Shown: positions 51,917 through 59,806 of the stretch, one piece after another
Position numbering within the stretch: position 1 is the first letter of the stretch
Layout of the letters: the number at the start of each line of letters is the position of its first letter
Source: Cellulosimicrobium sp. ES-005
Lineage (GTDB): Bacteria > Actinomycetota > Actinomycetes > Actinomycetales > Cellulomonadaceae
DNA length: 64,000 bases
Direction of reading: 5' to 3'
Assembly (NCBI RefSeq): GCF_040448685.1
Contig: NZ_CP159290.1
Coordinates: 806,001 to 870,000 of the forward strand
The notes under the pieces: model-generated
Database searches by the model: none
What the model saw: only the letters and a program-made list of their open reading frames with translations
What the model was told of the DNA's origin: nothing
Program-made: the position numbers and the translations under genes

Positions 51917-52507
51917 TCAGGAGCCTCGGGAGAGCGACTCGAGGCCGGCGAGCACCGAGCGGACGTGGAGGTCGAAGCTGCGGTCGAGGTCGTCGGGCAG
52001 CCGGTAGCCGCCGCCGAGCTCGAGCGCGACGAACCCGTGCAGGCTCGCGCGCACGGACCGGATCGCGTCGACCGTGCGCTCCTCGGGGAGGTCGAAGCCG
52101 CGCAGCACGGCGGCGACGACCTGGACGCTGCGGCCGGCCGCCGCGGAGAGCGTGGCGTCGGCGGGGTCGTCCGGGTCGGGCGCGACCTGGACCGCGGCGT
52201 ACCGGCCCGGGTGGGCGCGCGCGTAGCGGCGGGTCGCGTGCGCGAGGGCCGCGACGGCGTCGGGCCCGGCGAGGCCGACGGTGGCGTCGGTGAGGGCGCG
52301 CGTGTAGTCCTCGACGGACACCACGGCGACCTCGCGCCGCAGGGCCGCGAGCGACCCGACGTGCTTGTAGAGGCTCGGCGTCGCGACGCCCGCCTGGGCG
52401 GCGACCTTCGCGAGCGTGAGGTCGGCGAACCCGGTCGGGCCGCCCGCGTCGACGAGGTCGACGGCGATCCGCACGACCGCCGCGTGGGAGAGCCCCGCCC
52501 TAGCCAC
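51917..52507 (-). CDS. TetR family transcriptional regulator
   Basis: 196 residues. The N-terminal helix-turn-helix (about 5-52) reads LSHAAVVRIAVDLVDAGGPT, GFADLTLAKVAAQAGVATPSLYKHVGSLAALRREV, with the typical SLYKHV recognition helix. The helical ligand domain (about 65-190) is of the WHG/TetR_C_33 type (AHPGRYAAVQVAPDPDDP, FDLPEERTVDAIRSVRASLHGFVALE). GTG 52507 has GGAGGG upstream and overlaps the end of the hydrolase gene by 8 bp, so the two are co-translated. The GGCTAAT-GCC-ATTAGCC palindrome at the operon promoter is its likely operator. Confidence 0.9.
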   Translation of the reverse strand: MARAGLSHAAVVRIAVDLVDAGGPTGFADLTLAKVAAQAGVATPSLYKHVGSLAALRREVAVVSVEDYTRALTDATVGLAGPDAVAALAHATRRYARAHPGRYAAVQVAPDPDDPADATLSAAAGRSVQVVAAVLRGFDLPEERTVDAIRSVRASLHGFVALELGGGYRLPDDLDRSFDLHVRSVLAGLESLSRGS

Positions 52508-53393
52508 GGGTGCCCTCCGGCCCCTGCGACCCTCCGCGGCGCGCGCCCGGGCGCGCGGCGTCGTCCGGCAGGTCCGCGAGGAACGCGAGCGTCGCGGCGA
52601 CGACCTCCTCGGGCGCCTGGAGCTGGGGGTAGTGGCCCACCTCGGGGAGGACGAGGGTGGTCGCGCCGAGCGACTCCTGCGCCCATGCGGCCTCGGCCGC
52701 CGGGTCGGCGTAGTCGGGGTCGAGCGCGCCGAAGATCGCGAGCGCGGACGCCCAGACCTGCGCGACGCGCGGCTCGACGACACGGTGGTCGAGCTGGAGG
52801 GCCAGGTCGCGGAAGGAGCGCAGGCGTCCGGGCTCGGCGAGGTTGGCGCGGATCGCGGCCTGGTGCGCCGCGAGGCGCGCGGGCGTGCGGCCCTTGTTCA
52901 GCGACCCGTAGAACGACGCCCAGAACGCGGCCCCCCACGGGCGGGCGAGCGCGAGGCGGTAGAGGACGCGCATCGCACGGAGCTTCGCGGGCGAGGACGG
53001 CTCGTGCAGGAACCCGTCGAGCAGGACGAGCCCGCGCACGAGGTCGGGGCGCTCGGCCGCGGCGATCACCGCCGCGGATGCCGCCATCGAGCTCCCGAGC
53101 AGCACCGCAGGCCCGGCGTCCAGGTGCTCGACGAGCGCGACGTAGTCGGACGCGGTCGCCTCGTCGCCGTGGGTCGAGAACGTCGTGTCGCTGTCGCCGT
53201 GGCCGCGCAGGTCCACGACGACCACGCGGTAGCCCGCAGCCACGAGGTGCGGGGCGACGTCGTCGTAGGTGGCGCGCAGGTCGCCCATGCCGGGCGACGC
53301 GACGACGAGGGGGCCGGTGCCCTCGTCGGTGTAGGCGAGACGCCCCTCGGCCCGGGCGAGGTGGTGCACGGCTGGTCGCTGGCTCGTATTCAT
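52500..53393 (-). CDS. Alpha/beta hydrolase
   Basis: 297 residues. The fold is shown by VVASPGMGDLRATYDDVAPH (oxyanion side), VVVVDLRGHGDSD, the nucleophile elbow VLLGSSMAASAAVIAA (G-S-S-M-A), a cap domain (about 130-215), the Asp region FGALDPDYADPAAE and the catalytic His in VLPEVGHYPQLQAPEEV. The arrangement is like haloperoxidase/epoxide-hydrolase-type enzymes; the substrate is unknown. The C-terminus is Gly/Arg-rich. Start ATG 53393 lies 9 bp from the palindrome at 53402, so the operon with tetR is likely self-regulated. No clear Shine-Dalgarno. Confidence 0.9.
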   Translation of the reverse strand: MNTSQRPAVHHLARAEGRLAYTDEGTGPLVVASPGMGDLRATYDDVAPHLVAAGYRVVVVDLRGHGDSDTTFSTHGDEATASDYVALVEHLDAGPAVLLGSSMAASAAVIAAAERPDLVRGLVLLDGFLHEPSSPAKLRAMRVLYRLALARPWGAAFWASFYGSLNKGRTPARLAAHQAAIRANLAEPGRLRSFRDLALQLDHRVVEPRVAQVWASALAIFGALDPDYADPAAEAAWAQESLGATTLVLPEVGHYPQLQAPEEVVAATLAFLADLPDDAARPGARRGGSQGPEGTRG

Positions 53394-53401
53394 AGCCCTG
53401 A

Positions 53402-53418
53402 GGCTAATGCCATTAGCC
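53402..53418. promoter_or_regulatory. Operator palindrome of the hydrolase-tetR operon
   Basis: GGCTAAT-GCC-ATTAGCC is a 7+3+7 perfect inverted repeat, 9 bp upstream of the hydrolase start. Length and position fit a TetR dimer site that overlaps the promoter. Confidence 0.65.
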
Positions 53419-53531
53419 AGCGATGGCAAGGGCGCGGGCCGTGGTCGTCCCCGTCGCGCCGGGGCGACCCCGCGTAGGGTGGGGAGACCCGCGTCCGCGC
53501 GGGCTTCCTGCACCCGACGAGAGGCACCCTC

Positions 53532-53942
53532 GTGACCGACCAGCCCACCCTTCCCACCGCCTCCGGATCGTTCGGCGACAAGCCGACGCTGACCTTCCCG
53601 GAGACGGACGCGCCCAGCGGTCTGCAGGTCGTCGTGCTCAGCGAGGGCGACGGCCCGGCCGTCACGTCGGGGCGCAACATCGTCGTGCACTACCTCGGCC
53701 AGACGTGGGGCGGGCACGTGTTCGACAACTCCTACGACCGCGGCGACACGATCGCGTTCCCGATCGGCGTCGGCGCCGTGATCGGCGGCTGGGACAAGGG
53801 CCTCGTCGGCCAGAACGTCGGCTCGCGCGTGCTGCTCTCGATCCCGCCGGAGCACGGCTACGGCCAGCGCGGCGTGCCGCAGGCCGGCATCGCGGGCACG
53901 GACACGCTCGTCTTCGTCGTGGACGTCGTCGACGTCCAGTGA
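53532..53942 (+). CDS. FKBP-type peptidyl-prolyl cis-trans isomerase
   Basis: 136 residues, a single cytoplasmic FKBP domain without signal peptide. It catalyses proline isomerisation during folding. The core is seen from GRNIVVHYLGQTWGGHVFDN (Tyr and Asp-type pocket residues), FPIGVGAVIGGWDKGLVGQN (V-I-x-G-W loop, with the Trp floor of the pocket), SRVLLSIPPEHGYGQRG and DTLVFVVDVVDV. Start GTG 53532 with GAGAGGCAC upstream. A TAGGGT -10-like box is near 53475. A 21-bp perfect hairpin follows the stop. Confidence 0.94.
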   Translation: MTDQPTLPTASGSFGDKPTLTFPETDAPSGLQVVVLSEGDGPAVTSGRNIVVHYLGQTWGGHVFDNSYDRGDTIAFPIGVGAVIGGWDKGLVGQNVGSRVLLSIPPEHGYGQRGVPQAGIAGTDTLVFVVDVVDVQ

Positions 53943-53952
53943 CACCTCCCTG

Positions 53953-54011
53953 CTGAGTGCGGGGTGTTCGTCGCCGCGGAGCCGTCCCGACGACGAACAC
54001 CCCGCACTCAG
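53953..54011. terminator. Bidirectional terminator between FKBP and methyltransferase genes
   Basis: CTGAGTGCGGGGTGTTCGTCG... (53953-53973, 21 bp) pairs perfectly with 53991-54011 across a 17-base loop. The right arm includes the stop codon of the convergent methyltransferase gene (54008-54010). Confidence 0.8.
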
Positions 54012-55222
54012 CGGCGCGTCGAGCAGGTCACGGTGAAGCGCGGGCCGCGCGCGACCTGGGTGGTCGGCCCGACCGTGCGCTCCAGCGCCGGCCGGTAGCG
54101 CAGGTGCGAGTTCCACACGCACCACAGCTCCCCGCCCGGCCGCAGGACCCGCCCCGCCGTCGCGAACATGCGGTGCGCCGCGTCGGTGCGCAGGGCGGCG
54201 CCGTCGTGGAACGGCGGGTTGAGCAGCACGACGTCGGCGCTCGCCTCGGCGAGCGTCGCGCCGGCGTCGTCGCGCACCGTGCGCACGCGGTCGCCGACCC
54301 CGTTCTCGCGCGCCGTGAGCGCCGCCGACCGCACCGCCGCGTCGGAGCGGTCCGCCGCGACGACGTGCGCCCCCGGCCAGCGCCGCGCCGCCCACGTGGC
54401 GAGCACGCCCGTCCCGCAGCCGAGGTCGACGACGTCGCGCGGACCCGTCCCGCCGGGCGCCCGTCCGTCCGGGCCCGCGGCGTCGAGCTGCTCGAGCAGG
54501 AACCGCGTCCCGAGGTCGAGGCCGGCCCCCGCGAAGGCCGCCCCGAACGCGACGACCCGCAGCCCGAGGTCGGGCAGCTCGGCCGTCACGGGAGAGGTGA
54601 ACCCGCCGCGCGCGGGGCGCGGGGACGACGCGACGAGCGCGCGCGACTTCCCGCGCGCGAGGCTCGCCCGCACGTCGACGAACGACTCGGCGAGGACGTC
54701 GTTCATCGCGCGGGTCATGTGCTTGACGCGTCCGCCCGCCAGCAGCACCACGTCCGGGCGGGCCTCGCGCGCGACGTGCTCCGCGACGTCGCGGAGCGCC
54801 GCGAGGCTGCGGGGGAGGCGCAGCAGCACGACGCGCGCCCCGGACAGCAGGTCGGGGCCCAGGGCGCGGTGCACGACCGCCCCCTCCATGCCCACCGCGG
54901 TCGCGTTCGCGTCGAGGGCCGCCTCCGCGGTGCACGCGTCCTGGTGGACGCGCACCCGCCCGCGGCCCGGCGTCGGCCCCGTGGCGGTCGACGGCGCGGC
55001 GAGCAGCGCGGCCCCCAGCGTGAGGGCCCCGTACCGGTCGTCGACGACCGCCACCGACTCCCGGCCGGCGCTCGTCAGCCACGGCGCGTCCTCGACCAGG
55101 AGGTCGAGCAGCAGGCGGTCCACGGGGTCGACGGCGACCGGCGCGTCCTCGCGGGCCGGGCCGGTGTCGTCGGTGCGCAGGCGCGCGAGCAGCGCGGCGA
55201 GGTCGGGCGGCGAGGTCGTCAC
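54008..55222 (-). CDS. Class I SAM-dependent methyltransferase, RsmC/RlmG-like
   Basis: 404 residues with two Rossmann-like halves, as in RsmC/RlmG rRNA guanine-N2 methyltransferases. The N-terminal half (about 30-220) is degenerate. The C-terminal half holds the SAM site VVDLGCGTGVLATWAARRWP, VVAADRSDAAVRSAALTARENG and the catalytic NPPF motif (VVLLNPPFHDGAAL), the mark of exocyclic-amine methylation. LWCVWNSHLRYRPALER is also typical of the family. The target is probably 16S or 23S rRNA; which one is not deducible. Start GTG 55222 with GGGGAGA upstream. Confidence 0.88.
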   Translation of the reverse strand: MTTSPPDLAALLARLRTDDTGPAREDAPVAVDPVDRLLLDLLVEDAPWLTSAGRESVAVVDDRYGALTLGAALLAAPSTATGPTPGRGRVRVHQDACTAEAALDANATAVGMEGAVVHRALGPDLLSGARVVLLRLPRSLAALRDVAEHVAREARPDVVLLAGGRVKHMTRAMNDVLAESFVDVRASLARGKSRALVASSPRPARGGFTSPVTAELPDLGLRVVAFGAAFAGAGLDLGTRFLLEQLDAAGPDGRAPGGTGPRDVVDLGCGTGVLATWAARRWPGAHVVAADRSDAAVRSAALTARENGVGDRVRTVRDDAGATLAEASADVVLLNPPFHDGAALRTDAAHRMFATAGRVLRPGGELWCVWNSHLRYRPALERTVGPTTQVARGPRFTVTCSTRR

Positions 55223-55378
55223 CGGACCAGTCTCCCCGACGGTGCGAGCATCCCGCCCCGGCCCGCGCCGCCGCGCCGCCGCGGTCGCGCCGTCGCGCTG
55301 CGGCTCGGGGTCGTCGTCCTGTCGCCGTGCCGTGCGGCGCGCGCTACTGTGCGGTTCCCGGACAGCGAGGAGGCACCC

Positions 55379-56773
55379 GTGGACGTCCCGCGAACCCTGG
55401 CCGAGTCCCGCGCCGCGGGCCGCGCCCTGCGCGACCGGGTGCCGCGCCGCACGCAGGGGGCGCTCCTGCTCCCCGAGCGCGACCCGGTCGCCGTCATCGA
55501 GGAGCAGAACCGCGACCGGCTGCAGGACCTCGTCCCGCTCCGGATCGGGCGGATGCTGGAGTCGCCGTTCGCGTTCTACCGCGGCACGGCGGCCACGATG
55601 GCCCATGACCTGCGCGACGGCCCGCGTACCGGTGTGCACGTCGTGGCGTGCGGCGACGCGCACGTCTCCAACTTCGGCCTGTTCGCGTCGCCCGAGCGCC
55701 GGGTCCTGTTCGACCTCAACGACTTCGACGAGGCGTCGGACGCGCCGTGGGAGTGGGACGTCAAGCGGCTCGCCGCGAGCATGTACGTCGGCGGGCGCGA
55801 CAAGGGGCTGTCCGAGGCGGACTGCGCCGACGCGGCGCGCAGCGCGGTGCGGGGCTACCGCGAGACGCTCGCCGAGGCGTTCGCGCGCAGCGCCCTCGAC
55901 CGCTTCTCGTTCCAGATCGACACCGACCTCATCGAGCCGCTGCTGCTCAAGGAGGGGCGGCAGGAGCTGCAGCGCACCCTGAAGAAGGCGCGTCGACGCA
56001 CGTCGGAGCAGGTGGTCCAGAAGATCACCGGGCAGACCGAGGACGGGCGGACGCGAATCGTCGACCAGCCGCCCGTCACCCAGCACGTCACGACGGCGAC
56101 CCTCGACGAGCTGACCGCGCTGTTCGAGGCGTACCGCGAGCCGCTGCGCGCCGACGTCCGCCTGCTGCTGAGCCAGTTCACGGTCGTCGACTACGTGCTG
56201 CGGGTCGTCGGCGTGGGCAGCGTGGGGACCCGCTGCTACATCGTGCTGCTCGAGGGGCCGGCGGGCGAGCCGCTCGTCCTCCAGGTGAAGGAGGCGACGA
56301 CCTCCGTCCTCGCGACCTACGGGGGGATGGTCGACGCGCTGCCGTCGGGCCTGGTGCCGGCCGGGAAGGTGCCCGCCCAGGGCCGCCGGGTCGTGGCCGC
56401 CCAGCGGATCCTCCAGGCGCAGTCGGACCCGTTCCTGGGCTGGATCACGGTCGAGGCGCCCGCGCGCACGGGCCGCCCGCGCGTCGACTTCTTCTGGCGG
56501 CAGTTCCGCGACATGAAGGGGTCGGTCGAGCTCGACCGGCTCTCTGCCAACCAGTTCGTGCGGTACGGCGAGCTGTGCGGGCGCGTGCTCGCCCGTGCGC
56601 ACAGCCAGTCGCCCGGCACGCGGGTGGCCTCCGGGTACCTCGGCCGCTCCGACGCGTTCGACGACGCCATCGCGCGCTGGTCGCGCGCGTACGCGGACGT
56701 CGTCGAGAGCGACTACGCCGCGCTCGAGGCCGCCGTCGCGAGCGGCCGCCTGCCCGCCGAGCGGGACGCCTGA
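55379..56773 (+). CDS. DUF2252 family protein
   Basis: 464 residues. The whole length matches DUF2252: RIGRMLESPFAFYRGTAATM near the N-terminus, CGDAHVSNFGLFASPERRVLFDLNDFDEA (about 100-125), VKRLAASMYVGGRDKGLS, and FFWRQFRDMKGSVELDRL towards the C-terminus. The G-D-x-H-x-x-N and D-x-N-D motifs recall the catalytic and metal loops of aminoglycoside-phosphotransferase-like kinases, so a phosphotransferase role is an inference; no function is established. No signal peptide. GAGGAGG lies 6 bases before GTG 55379. The next gene starts 30 bp after the stop. Confidence 0.88.
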   Translation: MDVPRTLAESRAAGRALRDRVPRRTQGALLLPERDPVAVIEEQNRDRLQDLVPLRIGRMLESPFAFYRGTAATMAHDLRDGPRTGVHVVACGDAHVSNFGLFASPERRVLFDLNDFDEASDAPWEWDVKRLAASMYVGGRDKGLSEADCADAARSAVRGYRETLAEAFARSALDRFSFQIDTDLIEPLLLKEGRQELQRTLKKARRRTSEQVVQKITGQTEDGRTRIVDQPPVTQHVTTATLDELTALFEAYREPLRADVRLLLSQFTVVDYVLRVVGVGSVGTRCYIVLLEGPAGEPLVLQVKEATTSVLATYGGMVDALPSGLVPAGKVPAQGRRVVAAQRILQAQSDPFLGWITVEAPARTGRPRVDFFWRQFRDMKGSVELDRLSANQFVRYGELCGRVLARAHSQSPGTRVASGYLGRSDAFDDAIARWSRAYADVVESDYAALEAAVASGRLPAERDA

Positions 56774-56803
56774 GGCGGGCCGCGCGACCGTAGGCTGGGC
56801 GCC

Positions 56804-57175
56804 ATGACGGACGACGCCGGGCTCCCCGGACCCGAGGCTCCCACCGCCGACCCGCCGCGCGGGACCGCACGCGTCGCGGTGGAGTACTGCACGCAGTGCC
56901 GGTGGCTCCTGCGGGCCGCGTGGGTCGCTCAGGAGCTGCTGCAGACCTTCCGCACGCGGCTCGGCGAGGTCGCCCTGGTGCCGGGGACGGACGGCGTCTT
57001 CCGCGTCACGCTCGACGCCGGCGACGGACCCGTGCTCCTCTGGGACCGCAAGGCCGACGGCGGGTTCCCCGAGATCCCGGACCTCAAGCGGCGCGTGCGG
57101 GACGCCGTCGCGCCGGACCTCGCGCTCGGCCACACGGACCGGGCCGCCGCCCGGTCAGGGTCCGGCGAGGGCTGA
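56804..57175 (+). CDS. SelT/SelW/SelH (Rdx) family thioredoxin-like protein
   Basis: 123 residues. The core runs from about 23 to 100: VAVEYCTQCRWLLRAAWVAQELL with the C-x-x-C redox pair (selenocysteine position occupied by Cys), EVALVPGTDGVFRVTLDAGD, and VLLWDRKADGGFPEIPDLKRRVRD, with the G-F-P-E-x-P/K pattern of the family. It is probably a redox protein; partner unknown. No Shine-Dalgarno; TAGGCT ends 7 bases before the ATG, so the mRNA is likely leaderless. Its stop is 5 bp from the convergent DUF5997 gene. Confidence 0.88.
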   Translation: MTDDAGLPGPEAPTADPPRGTARVAVEYCTQCRWLLRAAWVAQELLQTFRTRLGEVALVPGTDGVFRVTLDAGDGPVLLWDRKADGGFPEIPDLKRRVRDAVAPDLALGHTDRAAARSGSGEG

Positions 57176-57179
57176 GGGC

Positions 57180-57560
57180 TCAGCCCTTCTTGGCGCGGGC
57201 GGCGGCGAGCCGCTCCTCCTCGGCGCGGACCTTCTTCTGCACCTCGCGCTCGGTCGCGAGCCACGCCGGCGGGTCCTGGCGCAGGGCGTCGATCTCCTCC
57301 GTCGTCAGCGGCTCCGTGAGGCCGCCGCGCGTGAGGCCGGAGATGGAGACGCCCAGGCGACCCGCGACGACGGGGCGAGGGTGGGGGCCGTTGCGGCGCA
57401 GGTCGGCGAGCCACTCCGGCGGGTTCTTCTCGAGCTCCTCGAGCTGGGCCCGCGTGATCGTGCCCTCCTGGAACTCCGGCGGCGTGGCGGGCAGGTACAC
57501 CCCGAGCTTCTTCGCCGCGGTGGCGGGCTTCATGGTCTGCGCGGACTGCTTGGGGGTCAT
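57180..57560 (-). CDS. DUF5997 family protein
   Basis: 126 residues, soluble and charged. Core: TMKPATAAKKLGVYLPATPPEFQ, ITRAQLEELEKNPPEWLADL, VVAGRLGVSISGLTRGGLTE and IDALRQDPPAWLATEREVQK, ending in a Lys/Arg/Ala-rich helix (AEEERLAAARAKKG). The two N/D-P-P-x-W-L blocks look like a repeated helical unit. DUF5997 has no known function. On the minus strand TACCCT ends 7 bases before ATG 57560, so it is probably leaderless. It is divergent from the LysR-like protein gene at 57615 with only 54 bp between, an association I recall as frequent in actinobacteria. Confidence 0.85.
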   Translation of the reverse strand: MTPKQSAQTMKPATAAKKLGVYLPATPPEFQEGTITRAQLEELEKNPPEWLADLRRNGPHPRPVVAGRLGVSISGLTRGGLTEPLTTEEIDALRQDPPAWLATEREVQKKVRAEEERLAAARAKKG

Positions 57561-57614
57561 GGGCTCCAGGGTAGTCGGCCGGTCGGGCATCGGCGGCGCG
57601 CCTAGGCTGGTCGG

Positions 57615-58499
57615 GTGGACGACGACGCGGGCACGGCCCCCGAGGTGACGAACGGCGCGACCCCCGGCGACGGCGGTGCGGTGCGGCGGTTCCGCCTCGC
57701 GTACGTGCCGGGCGCGACGCCGGCGAAGTGGGTGCGCACGTGGCGCGAGCGCCTCGCCGACGTGCCGCTCGACCTCGTCGCCGTCAAGGCGCGCGATGCC
57801 GAGCGCGCGCTGCGCGACGACGAGGCGGACGCCGCGATCCTCCGTCTGCCGGTCGACCGCGACGTCCTCAGCGCGATCCGGCTCTACGACGAGGCGCCGG
57901 TCGTGCTCGTCTCGCGCGACCACCTGCTCGCCGCGATCGAGCCCGACGAGCCCGTCGCCCTCGCCGACCTCGCCGACGACGTGCTGCTGCGACCGCTCGA
58001 CGACGTCGTGCCGTGGGCGGGCGAGCCCGGCGCCGCGGACGACGCCCCGGAGCCCCCGGGCACGCCGGCCGTCGAGCGTCCGGCGACGACGGGCGACGCC
58101 GTCGTGCTCGTCGCGGCGAACGTGGGGGTGGCGGTCGTGCCGCAGTCGCTCGCGCGCCTGCACCACCGCAAGGACGTGACGTACCGGCGCCTCGACGACG
58201 CGCCGACCGCCCCGGTCGCGCTCGCGTGGGTCGCGGACCGGGACGACGAGCTGGTCGAGGAGATGGTCGGCATCGTGCGAGGCCGCACGGTCAACAGCTC
58301 GCGCGGCCGTCGTGCCGAGGCGGCCGCCGCGGAGCCGGAGGCTCCCCGTGGCGCGGGCCGCGGTGGAACCCGTGGACAGGTCGGTCGCGGGGGAGGGCGC
58401 GGCGCGTCGGCGCGCGGGCGTTCCGGCGGGGGGAAGCCGGGTCGCGGCGGCGGCCAGAAGGGGCGCGACGCCCGGGGACGCGGCGGAAAGCGCCGGTGA
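57615..58499 (+). CDS. LysR substrate-binding-domain-like protein without HTH, RG-rich tail
   Basis: 294 residues. Residues about 23-215 resemble the LysR effector-binding domain (FRLAYVPGATPAKWVRTWRE, VKARDAERALRDDEADAAIL, VVLVSRDHLLAAIEPDEPVA, VLVAANVGVAVVPQSLARLH). There is no N-terminal helix-turn-helix, so it cannot bind DNA as a LysR protein does. The last 70 residues are Arg/Gly-rich (RGRGGKRR end), a composition seen in RNA-binding tails. TAGGCT ends 6 bases before GTG 57615 and no Shine-Dalgarno is present, so leaderless. Divergent from the DUF5997 gene. The function is unknown; a joint role with DUF5997 is an inference. Confidence 0.85.
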   Translation: MDDDAGTAPEVTNGATPGDGGAVRRFRLAYVPGATPAKWVRTWRERLADVPLDLVAVKARDAERALRDDEADAAILRLPVDRDVLSAIRLYDEAPVVLVSRDHLLAAIEPDEPVALADLADDVLLRPLDDVVPWAGEPGAADDAPEPPGTPAVERPATTGDAVVLVAANVGVAVVPQSLARLHHRKDVTYRRLDDAPTAPVALAWVADRDDELVEEMVGIVRGRTVNSSRGRRAEAAAAEPEAPRGAGRGGTRGQVGRGGGRGASARGRSGGGKPGRGGGQKGRDARGRGGKRR

Positions 58500-58570
58500 G
58501 GTCCGCACCGGGCTCGCCGGCCGGGCGCCGGGAGCGCGCTGACGTTCCTGGACGCTTAGATCGGCCTTGA

Positions 58571-58580
58571 CTTATATAAG
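58571..58580. promoter_or_regulatory. AT palindrome at the ArsR promoter
   Basis: CTTATATAAG is a 10-bp perfect palindrome within TTGACTTATATAAGCACC, 14 bp upstream of the ArsR start. The TATATA core doubles as a -10. This fits an autoregulatory ArsR operator. Confidence 0.55.
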
Positions 58581-58593
58581 CACCAGGTGAAAC

Positions 58594-58989
58594 ATGGGTC
58601 TCATGGAAGCGTTCGACGTCCTCGGCGACCCGGTCCGGCGGCGGATCCTCGAGCACCTCGCCCGCGGCGAGCGACCGGCGGGGGAGCTCGCCGCGCTCGT
58701 GGGCGAGGAGTTCGGGATCAGCCAGCCCGCCGTGTCCCAGCACCTCAAGGTGCTGCGCACGAGCGGCTTCGCGACCGTGCGGCCCGAGGGGACCCGGCGC
58801 CTCTACGCGCTCGACCCCGCGGCGCTCGACGAGGTCGAGGACTGGGCCGCGGGCCTGCGCCGGTTCTGGGAGCAGCGGCTCGACGCGCTCGGCACCGAGC
58901 TCGCTCGCGGTGCCCGCGAGCGGCGCCGCGCCGCGGCCGCCGACGAGGACGCCGGACGCCCGACCGACACCACCAGGAGGACAGCATGA
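58594..58989 (+). CDS. ArsR family transcriptional regulator
   Basis: 131 residues. The winged helix is seen in AFDVLGDPVRRRILEHLARG, AGELAALVGEEFGISQPAVSQHLKVLRTSGF (recognition helix S-Q-P-A-V-S-Q-H-L) and the wing ATVRPEGTRRLYALDPAAL. There are no Cys metal ligands, as in the ArsR proteins paired with SRPBCC genes. Start ATG 58594 with AGGTGA nearby; ATG 58603 is possible. The stop overlaps the ATG of the SRPBCC gene (ATGA), so the two are coupled. An AT palindrome covers the promoter. Confidence 0.92.
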   Translation: MGLMEAFDVLGDPVRRRILEHLARGERPAGELAALVGEEFGISQPAVSQHLKVLRTSGFATVRPEGTRRLYALDPAALDEVEDWAAGLRRFWEQRLDALGTELARGARERRRAAAADEDAGRPTDTTRRTA

Positions 58990-59642
58990 AGGACTTCATC
59001 GCCGAGCTCGAGGCCGCGCGGCGCTCCGTCGGGACGGGGACGCTCCCTGCGGGCGAGGCCCGCGTCCTCACGATCGAGCGGACCTACCCGGCCGACGTCG
59101 AGGACGTGTGGGACGCCGTCACCGACCCCGAGCGCATCCCGCGCTGGTTCCTGCCCGTCACGGGCGACTTCCGCGTCGGCGGCACGTACCAGGTCGAGGG
59201 CAACGCGGGCGGCGAGATCCGCGCGTGCGACGCGCCGACCCTCCTCCGGCTCACCTGGGTCATGGGCCCGCCGACGCCGGAGGACTCGTCGGTCGTCGAG
59301 CTCCGCCTCGCGCCCGCGCCCGACGGCGGCACGACCCTCACGCTCGAGCACACCGCCGTCGTGCCGCCGGAGACGTGGGGCGTGTACGGACCGGGGGCCG
59401 TCGGCGTCGGCTGGGACGGCGCGCTCCTGGGCCTCGCGCTGCACCTCGACGGGGCCGGGCCGCTCGACCCCGAGGAGGTCCTCGCGAGCCCCGAGCTGCG
59501 GGTGTTCAACACCGCGAGCAGCGAGGCGTGGGGCGCGGCGCTCGCGGCCGCGGACGGGCTGGGCGCGGACGAGGTCGCGGCGCGCGTCGCCGCCACGACG
59601 GCCTTCTACGTCCCCGCCGACGACGCCCCCGAGCCGAGCTGA
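58986..59642 (+). CDS. SRPBCC/AHSA1-like domain protein
   Basis: 218 residues. The AHSA1/START-like fold is indicated by LTIERTYPADVEDVWDAVTDPERIPRWFLPVTGDFRVGG (the W-D-A-V-T-D-P-x-x-x-x-x-W motif), GGEIRACDAPTLLRLTWVMG and a C-terminal helix GWDGALLGLALHLDG. It is a hydrophobic-ligand binding protein; ligand unknown. AGGAGG lies 7 bases before the ATG. It is coupled to the upstream ArsR gene, a common pair in actinobacteria. The C-terminal 40 residues extend beyond the usual domain. Confidence 0.9.
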   Translation: MKDFIAELEAARRSVGTGTLPAGEARVLTIERTYPADVEDVWDAVTDPERIPRWFLPVTGDFRVGGTYQVEGNAGGEIRACDAPTLLRLTWVMGPPTPEDSSVVELRLAPAPDGGTTLTLEHTAVVPPETWGVYGPGAVGVGWDGALLGLALHLDGAGPLDPEEVLASPELRVFNTASSEAWGAALAAADGLGADEVAARVAATTAFYVPADDAPEPS

Positions 59643-59771
59643 ACCGGGTCGCACGCGCGCGGGGCCGGTCGTGATCGTGCCTCACGCCCGTGCGATCGTG
59701 TCTCGGCGTCGTCGCGCGAGTGTCCGGCCCTGGGGGGAGGGTCGACGGCGGACATCCCCCGCGGGGCGGAT

Positions 59772-59800
59772 GTTCACCTGCCGTTCACCCGGCTTACCCT
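59772..59800 (+). promoter_or_regulatory. PHO box and -10 of the PAP2 phosphatase gene
   Basis: GTTCACC occurs at 59772-59778 and 59783-59789 with an exact 11-bp period, the layout of PhoP direct-repeat units in Streptomyces. TACCCT (59795-59800) follows and ends 6 bases before the ATG, so the box sits at the -35 position. PhoP activation under phosphate starvation is the inference. Confidence 0.65.
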
Positions 59801-59806
59801 CGTGCG

